Positions 57,586 through 64,000 of a stretch of DNA of 64,000 nucleotides are shown piece by piece. The notes below the pieces were generated by a model. That model ran no database searches. It was not told the DNA's origin and saw nothing but the letters and a program-made list of their open reading frames with translations. Position 1 is the first letter of the stretch; the number at the start of each line of letters is the position of its first letter. The stretch is taken from the NCBI GenBank assembly GCA_050247135.1, contig JBFWUT010000009.1, positions 17,166-81,165 on the forward strand. Direction: 5' to 3'. Position numbers and translations under genes: made by a program. This DNA comes from Berkiella sp050247135. GTDB lineage: Bacteria > Pseudomonadota > Gammaproteobacteria > Berkiellales > Berkiellaceae.

Positions 57586-59847
57586 ATGATTAAGGGTAGT
57601 AATTGCACCATTCAATGGGCTGAACTTAAAGCACAAGTTGATCCGAATAACTATCAAAATCTCCCCAACAATGCTTATCAAGCAAATGGCTATCCAAATC
57701 AGTATGGCTACCAAGCAAATGGCTATGGGAACTATTATGGCTATCAGGCCAACCCACAGCAAGCTCAAGTAGGCTATAGTGCCTACGATCCCCAAAACGA
57801 ACAACAAAGAAGCACACTTGAAAGAATTAGTACCGCTTTCCCCATTCGTTCACAAGCTGAAAAGGATCGTATTGATGAAGAAATGAAGCAGTATTTTCTC
57901 GCAGAAGCCAACAAAGGCGATATGGTGAATCGCTTGCATAATGTTGCCCACACAGCTTACCGATATCTGTTTTTAAACCCCAACCCCATGATTGACCCCA
58001 ATAGCGGTTTTGCTGTTCATGATCGTTATAATGGGAGAGCGGTAGCTGCTAATATTGACCCTGAACATCGAGATTTAATTCGTTCGATTTGGTTAGCATT
58101 AAAGGATGAGAAATTTGCCATATCAGATGCTTACAGCCGAGAGGATGCCAAGTTAGAATTAATCAAACAGCTTGCGACATTAGGGCGTGTTCATAACTGG
58201 GATCATTCCCGCACGGTTTGGAAAAATATTAAAGGCAGACAAGTACAAGTTCAAGAAGATTATGATGATGGCAGACTTGATAATCCATCTTGTAACACCG
58301 GTGTTCCCCGTCGTTTAACCCAATTTGCGATGTTGGTGCTAAAAGAAGATCCGAATGAAAGAGTGCTCAATAGTAATTTAATGCGTGAAAAATTTCGTGA
58401 AGAAATGTTAGCGGAAACCGCAGGTAAGAATACCGTTTTTAATGTGATTGCGAGAATGGATCTGCAGACAGCAAATAAACTTAAAGATGCCTTGGATGAT
58501 TTGGTTGCAGTGAACGTGGGTGATTTCTCAGCAGTTGAGAAAGAAGACCAAGCCTTGTTACGGCAGATCCAATGTTATACCACTCAAGATCTTCAGAATT
58601 TTATCACTCAATGTAAAACGTATTATGGTGATAAACGAATTTGTCAAAAATTAGTCGATAAACTACGTTATCATGAGAAATCCTTTGATAATTATGGTCA
58701 ATTAGCGCTATATTTTGCTGAAGATGTTTGGTCTGTGTATTATGATCAAATTAAAGAAAGCATCAACAAAAGAATTAGCGAATTAGATCCCAGTGCTCCG
58801 AAACCCGTTGCTAAACTGGATGAGCAAAATCTCCCTGCTGTGGTCATGTCTGCTGAAGAAATTCAAAGATTGCGTGAACAATTGACGATGTTTTCCCTTC
58901 AAACTAATAATCAGGGTTTAATGAATGCCACTCTTGCTGCTGATGCTAATGAGCTCAATCGCTTGGCGGCACAATATCGCAATGAACTTGCCAGAGCAGC
59001 AGAAGCAGCGCAACAAGCCGAACAAGCACGTCTTCAACAAGCAGCGGCAGCGGCAGAGCGTGAAGCACAACGCCGTTTACAGGAGGAAGCAGCAAGGCGC
59101 CAAGCGGAAGAAAACCGTCTTGCTCAAGAAGCTTTACGACAAGAACAAGCCATACAACAAGCACAGCAAGCTGAAGAGGCATTACGTCAACAAGCCCTTA
59201 ATCATGCTTTTGCCACGAACAACGAAGTGTTAGCAGCACAAATGATGGATGCCGATATTGCCGAAGTCACCGCTGTGTTAGAAGCCATTCGCTTGCAAAC
59301 AGCAGAAGCTGAACGCCGTGAGCGAGAAGAAGCAGCTAGACAAGAAGCAGCTAGACAAGAAGCAGTTAGACAAGAAGCAGCTAGACTCGAAGTGGCACGC
59401 AAAGAAGAAGAAGCACGTCAAGAAGGTGAACGTCTGGCAGGAGTACTGCGCCAAGCATTACTTCGTCAGCAAGCACAAATTGCTCAGCAAACGCCGCAAC
59501 AAGTTGTTCAACCAAGCCCACTTTTGGCAGCTTATACCGCTTCGCGCCAAAAACCAGTGCAACCTGCAGCACTGCAAATTAAGGCTGAACTTGCAGCTTT
59601 ATTTACCTCTGATGTGGCAAAGCAAATGTTAGCGGTGTTAAACATTGAGGAACGCGTTGTCTATGCTTTCAACCAATTGAATCCTCAAGTAACACAACTA
59701 TTTGTGAATGGGATTAAGCCAGAAACCTTAGAGACATTCAAAAAAATGAATGGCGCAACACAAGTCGGATTTTTAACCAAATTTGCAGCAAGCAAGAACC
59801 AAGTCTCATTTTGGCCGCAAACCAAGAAAATGCCACTGCAACCCTAA
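57586..59847 (+). CDS. giant coiled-coil protein, tandem paralogue 2
   Basis: 753 residues from the ATG at 57586 (AGGGG 7 nt upstream); the longer frame from 57472 runs through the preceding terminator tail. Not recognised. An N-terminal Tyr/Asn/Gln/Gly-rich low-complexity part (~25-70, with repeated QANGY) is unique to this copy. Then come the shared globular domain (~100-330: NPNPMIDPN, YSREDAKLELIKQLA, HNWDHSR, LMREKFREEML), a helical Glu/Gln/Arg-rich region with short EAARQ repeats, and the shared C-terminal domain (AELAALFTSDVAKQMLAVL). No export signal of the Sec type. Duplication is indicated by shared promoter-proximal and terminator sequences. Confidence 0.75.
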   Translation: MIKGSNCTIQWAELKAQVDPNNYQNLPNNAYQANGYPNQYGYQANGYGNYYGYQANPQQAQVGYSAYDPQNEQQRSTLERISTAFPIRSQAEKDRIDEEMKQYFLAEANKGDMVNRLHNVAHTAYRYLFLNPNPMIDPNSGFAVHDRYNGRAVAANIDPEHRDLIRSIWLALKDEKFAISDAYSREDAKLELIKQLATLGRVHNWDHSRTVWKNIKGRQVQVQEDYDDGRLDNPSCNTGVPRRLTQFAMLVLKEDPNERVLNSNLMREKFREEMLAETAGKNTVFNVIARMDLQTANKLKDALDDLVAVNVGDFSAVEKEDQALLRQIQCYTTQDLQNFITQCKTYYGDKRICQKLVDKLRYHEKSFDNYGQLALYFAEDVWSVYYDQIKESINKRISELDPSAPKPVAKLDEQNLPAVVMSAEEIQRLREQLTMFSLQTNNQGLMNATLAADANELNRLAAQYRNELARAAEAAQQAEQARLQQAAAAAEREAQRRLQEEAARRQAEENRLAQEALRQEQAIQQAQQAEEALRQQALNHAFATNNEVLAAQMMDADIAEVTAVLEAIRLQTAEAERREREEAARQEAARQEAVRQEAARLEVARKEEEARQEGERLAGVLRQALLRQQAQIAQQTPQQVVQPSPLLAAYTASRQKPVQPAALQIKAELAALFTSDVAKQMLAVLNIEERVVYAFNQLNPQVTQLFVNGIKPETLETFKKMNGATQVGFLTKFAASKNQVSFWPQTKKMPLQP
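59329..59388 (+). repeat. 15-bp tandem repeats encoding EAARQ
   Basis: Four units of GAAGCAGCTAGACAA with small changes in units three and four. A pentapeptide period here contrasts with the six-residue period in paralogue 1. Confidence 0.85.
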
Positions 59848-59868
59848 GAAGGGCGTAGTCCGCTAATG

Positions 59869-59900
59869 AAATAGGCCAGTGCTAACTGGCCTATTTTTTT
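59869..59900 (+). terminator. rho-independent terminator (ATAGGCCAGT stem)
   Basis: ATAGGCCAGT and ACTGGCCTAT form a perfect 10-bp stem around GCTA, followed by a T-run. Ends paralogue 2; also faces the convergent valS end. The GGCCAG core is shared with the two terminators upstream. Confidence 0.93.
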
Positions 59901-59910
59901 GACATGGTTA

Positions 59911-62697
59911 CTACAGTGCTTGTATTTTTTGCAAGTTTTCTTGGAACTTAACCAGCCCCTTTTCAGCCACTTGCAATTTATCACGTTCTTTAGAGACCAC
60001 CTCTTGTGGTGCTTTATTCACGTAGTTGTCATTTTGTAAGCGCTTTTGAATATCAGCGATTTCTTTTTGCAGCTTCTCAATTTCTTTATTCAAGCGTTTC
60101 GCTTCGGCATCTTTATCGATAAACCCAGCTAAAGGAATGAATAGCTCAAGATCATCCACTAAGGCGGTGGCAGAACTGGGTGGTTCAGCGCCTTTGTCCA
60201 GCCAAGTGAGATTTTCGACTTTGCACAGCGTCTGCAACGTATTCAGATTTTTATTCACAATCGCTTTTAACGATTTTTCACCACCCCGGCAAATGAGCGG
60301 TAGTTGTTTGGCAGGGCTGATATTCATTTCACCGCGAATATTACGCACACCCAGAATAATAGCTTGGATCCCCATGAGGGCGATTTCAGCCTCTTTATTC
60401 ACTTTCTTTTCATCAAAGAGGGGATAAGGCTGCAACATGATGGTAAAGGGACCTTTAGGTTCGCCTATTTTGGGTAAAAATGGCGTGATCTTTTGCCAGA
60501 TCTCTTCGGTAATAAATGGCATCATGGGGTGAATAGCCCGCAGCAGCTCTTCTAAAATGGCCACTAAAGTATACCGTGTACCCCGTTGTTGATTTTCACT
60601 CACACCTTCTTTAGTGAGGGTGGGTTTAGAGAGCTCAAGATACCAATCGCAATATTGATTCCAAGTGAATTCATAAAGCGTTTGGCTTAGTAAATCGAAG
60701 CGGTATTCCGCAAAATGTTGGGCAATGGCTTGCTTGGTGGATTGCCACACAGACCAGATCCATTTATCACAAAGGGTAAATTCGCGGTCCGTTTCACTGT
60801 GTCCTAAGTCTTTGCCTTCCACATTCATTTGCACATAGCGTGCCGCATTCCACAATTTATTGCAGAAATTGCGATAGCCTTCAATGCGTGCTAAATCAAA
60901 GCGGATATGACGGCCAGTGGTGGCAATGGCACAAAAAGTAAACCGTAAGGCATCGGTACCGAAGCTTGGGATCCCATCCGGAAAGTGTTTGCGCGTGGTT
61001 TGTTCGATTTTCTTGGCCATGCCTGGTTGCATTAAACCTGAGGTTCGCTTAGTAACCAATTTTTCTAAATCGATTCCGTCAATCAAATCAATCGGATCAA
61101 TGATGTTTCCTTTTGATTTTGACATCTTATGGCCTTCAGAATCCTGAATGAGACCATGGATAAACACCTTTTTGAATGGCACGTCTTTTCTGAATTTTAA
61201 ACCAAACATAATCATCCTGGCGACCCAGAAAAACAAAATGTCAAACCCTGTCACCAGTACGCTTGTGGGGTAGTATTCTTTTAATTCTGCTGTTTCATGC
61301 GGCCAACCCAGTGTGGAGAAGGGCCAGAGTGCAGAAGAGAACCAGGTATCGAGTACATCGTTATCTTGCATCAAAGGCAGATCATTGCTTAAACCATACT
61401 TCTGACGTGCTTCTTCTTCTGAACGGGCAACATAGACATTGCTGTTGGCATCATACCATGCAGGGATGCGATGTCCCCACCAAATCTGGCGACTGATACA
61501 CCAATCTTGGATATTCTCCATCCAATCATAGTAAGTTTTAGTCCAATTCTCTGGAACAAATTCAATTTTGCCTTCTTTGACGACCTTGAGCGCTTCATCG
61601 GCTAAGGGTTTAGCGTGCACAAACCATTGATCGGTCAAGAACGGCTCAATGATTTCATTGGTGCGTTCACTGCGCGGGACTTTAATGGTGTAAGGCTCAA
61701 CTTTTTCAAATAATTGAGCTTGTTCTAATTCTTGAATAATTTTTTCTCTTGCCACAAATCGCGGCAAATCTTGAAAACGTTCGGGTGCATTGGTATTGAT
61801 AATGGCATCTTCGGTGAAAATGTTGATCATCGGTAATTCATGGCGTTTTCCGACTTCATAATCGTTAAAGTCATGTGCCGGGGTAATTTTAACGCAACCT
61901 GTACCAAAGGCTGGATCAACAAAGGTATCGCTGATAATGGGAATTAAACGATCGGTTAAAGGCAACTTAACTTGACCACCAATGAATTGGCGATAGCGTT
62001 CATCATCAGGGTGTACGGCAACCGCAACGTCACCTAATAAGGTTTCAGGCCGTGTGGTCGCCACAATCAGCACTTGATCACTGTTGACGATAGGGTAGCG
62101 GATATACCATAAATTTCCGGGTTCTTCTTGAGAAACCACTTCTAAATCAGAAACCGCCGTGTGCAGTTTGGGATCCCAATTAACCAGGCGTTGTCCGCGG
62201 TAAATGAGCTTTTCATCATACAGCTTAACAAACACCTCTTTAACGGCTTCAGAGAGTCCTTGATCCATCGTGAAGCGATCACGTGACCAATCGACTGAGG
62301 TGCCAAGGCGCTGCATTTGTTGACATATCGTGTTACCGGATTGATCTTTCCATTCCCACACTTTCTGTACGAAGGCTTCACGTCCAATGTCATGTTTATT
62401 AAGACCTTGTGCATTGAGCTGACGTTCTACCACCATCTGAGTGGCGATGCCGGCATGATCGGTGCCGCCTTGCCAGAGAGTTTTATAGCCCAGCATACGG
62501 TGGTAACGAATCAGGGCATCCATGATCGTATCTTGGAAGGCATGGCCCATATGCAACGTACCCGTGACATTAGGGGGAGGCAGCATAATGCAATAATGAT
62601 CTTTGCCAGTTTGTGGCTTGAAATACCCCTCATTACACCATTGGTGATACCATTTTTTTTCAATTTCTAGGGGTTGGTAAGTTTTGTCAATGCTCAT
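59911..62697 (-). CDS. valS: valyl-tRNA synthetase
   Basis: 928 residues (E. coli 951). Class I. The HIGH motif is PPPNVTGTLHMGHAF and KMSKS is GHKMSKSKGNII. The CP1 editing domain begins near RYPIVNSDQVLIVATTRPETLLGD. The C-terminal coiled coil (LNKEIEKLQKEIADIQKRLQ), typical of ValRS, is present. It overlaps the end of pepA by 4 bp (ATGA). The usual holC gene between pepA and valS is absent. Confidence 0.98.
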   Translation of the reverse strand: MSIDKTYQPLEIEKKWYHQWCNEGYFKPQTGKDHYCIMLPPPNVTGTLHMGHAFQDTIMDALIRYHRMLGYKTLWQGGTDHAGIATQMVVERQLNAQGLNKHDIGREAFVQKVWEWKDQSGNTICQQMQRLGTSVDWSRDRFTMDQGLSEAVKEVFVKLYDEKLIYRGQRLVNWDPKLHTAVSDLEVVSQEEPGNLWYIRYPIVNSDQVLIVATTRPETLLGDVAVAVHPDDERYRQFIGGQVKLPLTDRLIPIISDTFVDPAFGTGCVKITPAHDFNDYEVGKRHELPMINIFTEDAIINTNAPERFQDLPRFVAREKIIQELEQAQLFEKVEPYTIKVPRSERTNEIIEPFLTDQWFVHAKPLADEALKVVKEGKIEFVPENWTKTYYDWMENIQDWCISRQIWWGHRIPAWYDANSNVYVARSEEEARQKYGLSNDLPLMQDNDVLDTWFSSALWPFSTLGWPHETAELKEYYPTSVLVTGFDILFFWVARMIMFGLKFRKDVPFKKVFIHGLIQDSEGHKMSKSKGNIIDPIDLIDGIDLEKLVTKRTSGLMQPGMAKKIEQTTRKHFPDGIPSFGTDALRFTFCAIATTGRHIRFDLARIEGYRNFCNKLWNAARYVQMNVEGKDLGHSETDREFTLCDKWIWSVWQSTKQAIAQHFAEYRFDLLSQTLYEFTWNQYCDWYLELSKPTLTKEGVSENQQRGTRYTLVAILEELLRAIHPMMPFITEEIWQKITPFLPKIGEPKGPFTIMLQPYPLFDEKKVNKEAEIALMGIQAIILGVRNIRGEMNISPAKQLPLICRGGEKSLKAIVNKNLNTLQTLCKVENLTWLDKGAEPPSSATALVDDLELFIPLAGFIDKDAEAKRLNKEIEKLQKEIADIQKRLQNDNYVNKAPQEVVSKERDKLQVAEKGLVKFQENLQKIQAL

Positions 62698-64000
62698 AAT
62701 GTATCCAATAAATAATGCATTAGCAGAGCAACAGGGCGTCCTGTTGCACCACGTTTACTGCCAGTTGAGGTAGCTGTGTTGGCGACATCTAAATGTGCCC
62801 ACGGGTATTTTTCGGCGAATTTCGCCAAAAAGCAGCCAGCGACGATGGTTCTGCCGCCCATATCGGAAAAGGGAACATTCGACAGATCCGCAAATTCCGA
62901 TTTTAGCGATTCGTGATATTCAGGCCATAAAGGTAATTGCCAAACTCTGTCTCCGGCGCGCTGACCTGACTCTAGTAACTTAAGTGCCAGCTTATCATCA
63001 TTTGCCATTAAACCGCTGGCATATGGGCCCAATGCCAAGTGGCAGGCGCCTGTGAGGGTAGCAATATCAATGACAGCCGCAGGTGAAAAGCGCTCTGCAT
63101 AGGTGAGCGCATCAGCCAGAATTAAACGTCCTTCTGCATCGGTGTTGAGAATTTCTACGGTGAGCCCTGACATGCTGGTCACAATATCTTCAGGGCGAGT
63201 AGCATTAGGTCCCGGCATATTTTCACAAGAGGGAATAATGCCGATTAAATTGATGGGCAATGCTAGCTCAATGGCAGCTTGCATCACACCAAAAATGGTC
63301 GCTGCGCCGCACATATCATATTTCATGCCGATCATATGCGGGGGCACTTTAATGCTATTGCCACCGGTGTCGAAGGTGATCCCTTTGCCAACAAGCACAA
63401 TCGGTTTTACGTTCTTTTTAGCACCACGGTATTCCATGGTGATGAGTTTAGCTGGAGTGTTACTGCCTTGGGTGACACTCAAGAGTAACCCCATGCCAAG
63501 CGCTTTCATGTCTTTTTCTTCTAAGATAGCGCAGCTCATTTTATCTTTGCCATGTTCTTTAACAAATTGCTTGGCTTTACTTGCCAAAAAGCTGGGATTG
63601 CAAATATTCGGGGGAATATTAGCTAAGTCTTTAGTAAGTTTTATACCATTAGCAATGGCAGTACCTTGCTCACAGGCTTTGTTGGCTATATCCCATTCTT
63701 TCTTGTTGGCAGCGTGAAAAATGATTTGATTTAGTTTAAATGGTTTTTTTTCTTTGGTGCTTTTGAACTCATCAAATCGATATTGGCTTGCTTGGAACAG
63801 GAAGAGTGTCTGCTGCAATTTCCAAGTGAGTTCTTTATCGGTTACTTCAATTTCGTTCAGATAAGAGACGGCCACTTTTATCGCCGTGTTGTTCATATAA
63901 ACAGCGGTACGCGACATGAGATCGCGAAAATTAAAATCACTGATGGTTGAGTTGCCTTGTCCTACCAACAGCACGCGCTCAGCGCTAATGCCAGGGATAT
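62694..64000 (-). CDS. pepA: leucyl aminopeptidase (cytosol aminopeptidase), cut by window edge
   Basis: The frame remains open to base 64000, with residues IPGISAERVLLVG preceding the first internal start-like codon at 63974, so the N-terminus lies outside. The visible ~434 residues include the M17 catalytic domain: the two-zinc binding site GKGITFDTGG with its Asp, MKYDMCGAA, and the signature NTDAEGRLILADAL. It removes N-terminal residues from peptides, and in some bacteria also binds DNA at recombination sites. The four-base overlap with valS suggests coupled translation. Confidence 0.95.
   Translation of the reverse strand, partial: IPGISAERVLLVGQGNSTISDFNFRDLMSRTAVYMNNTAIKVAVSYLNEIEVTDKELTWKLQQTLFLFQASQYRFDEFKSTKEKKPFKLNQIIFHAANKKEWDIANKACEQGTAIANGIKLTKDLANIPPNICNPSFLASKAKQFVKEHGKDKMSCAILEEKDMKALGMGLLLSVTQGSNTPAKLITMEYRGAKKNVKPIVLVGKGITFDTGGNSIKVPPHMIGMKYDMCGAATIFGVMQAAIELALPINLIGIIPSCENMPGPNATRPEDIVTSMSGLTVEILNTDAEGRLILADALTYAERFSPAAVIDIATLTGACHLALGPYASGLMANDDKLALKLLESGQRAGDRVWQLPLWPEYHESLKSEFADLSNVPFSDMGGRTIVAGCFLAKFAEKYPWAHLDVANTATSTGSKRGATGRPVALLMHYLLDTL

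Noticed and set aside
1..64000. tRNA, rRNA or tmRNA genes
   Set aside because: No cloverleaf with a TTCGA-type T loop and CCA-side pairing was noticed in the intergenic regions; a tRNAscan run would settle it.
1..64000. Insertion sequence, prophage or integrative element
   Set aside because: No transposase, integrase or phage structural gene is among the readable genes, and no tRNA-linked direct repeat was seen.

Overview
The window looks like one contiguous chromosome segment of a low-to-moderate GC gammaproteobacterium. Most genes are ordinary housekeeping genes in gammaproteobacterial order (purM-purN-DUF3108 facing DUF2066-perM-hda; bamD next to rluD-pgeF-clpB; gltX-cysS; pepA-valS). Between them sit genes of an intracellular, host-adapted bacterium: a secreted protein with the periplasmic domain of IcmL/DotI (a Dot/Icm type IV secretion family), a LuxR regulator with two HTH domains, divergent kinase-fold paralogues, a zeta-toxin-like P-loop protein, a HAD protein with a eukaryote-like proline-rich region, and two giant coiled-coil paralogues. 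This points to the Legionellales (Legionella/Coxiella/Berkiella-type lineages). The assignment is inferred from gene content; no rRNA is present to confirm it.

Layout. 1-885: 3' part of an S9 peptidase. 889-3205: HAD/proline-rich protein and an unknown protein. 3.3-10.3 kb: redox and metabolism (sodB, grxD, ahpC, fadH, rnt, pyrC) and motY, with a small double-glycine-leader peptide gene at 4.6 kb. 10.3-14.6 kb: accessory block (unknown protein with a basic tail, double-HTH LuxR regulator, two head-to-head kinase-like paralogues). 14.6-20.1 kb: DUF1841, nth, an rnfB-like ferredoxin and metG as an overlapping minus-strand operon, then mrp and dcd, and a second double-glycine-leader peptide. 20.2-25.6 kb: purine synthesis operon and the divergent DUF2066-perM-hda operon. 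25.9-28.9 kb: three adjacent unrecognised genes with membrane segments and Ala/Pro/Lys-rich tails. 28.9-42.9 kb: wrbA, acylphosphatase, pal, proS, bamD, rluD, pgeF, clpB (with a textbook sigma-32 promoter), DUF455, lpxH, ppiB, gltX, cysS. 43-45 kb: zeta-toxin-like protein. 45-51.8 kb: DUF4124, DUF3579, pssA, a HolD-like gene, an acidic RHH/RelE-like fusion, a DASS transporter, prfC and a COG3687 metal-hydrolase-family protein. 51.9-54.5 kb: IcmL-like protein, an atypical esterase and a fatty-acid desaturase. 54.6-59.8 kb: tandem giant paralogues. 59.9-64 kb: valS and pepA (cut by the right edge).

No tRNA, rRNA, CRISPR array, insertion sequence or prophage was found. Intergenic DNA is short (no gap over 300 bp) but rich in imperfect palindromes; two of them share a CTCATTTAC...GTAAA(C/T)TCCG core and look like one dispersed repeat family.

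Most promising for new biology: the tandem giant paralogues with shared flanking signals, the three-gene cluster at 25.9-28.9 kb, the double-HTH regulator beside the kinase-like pair, the two bacteriocin-like peptides, and the IcmL-like secreted protein.
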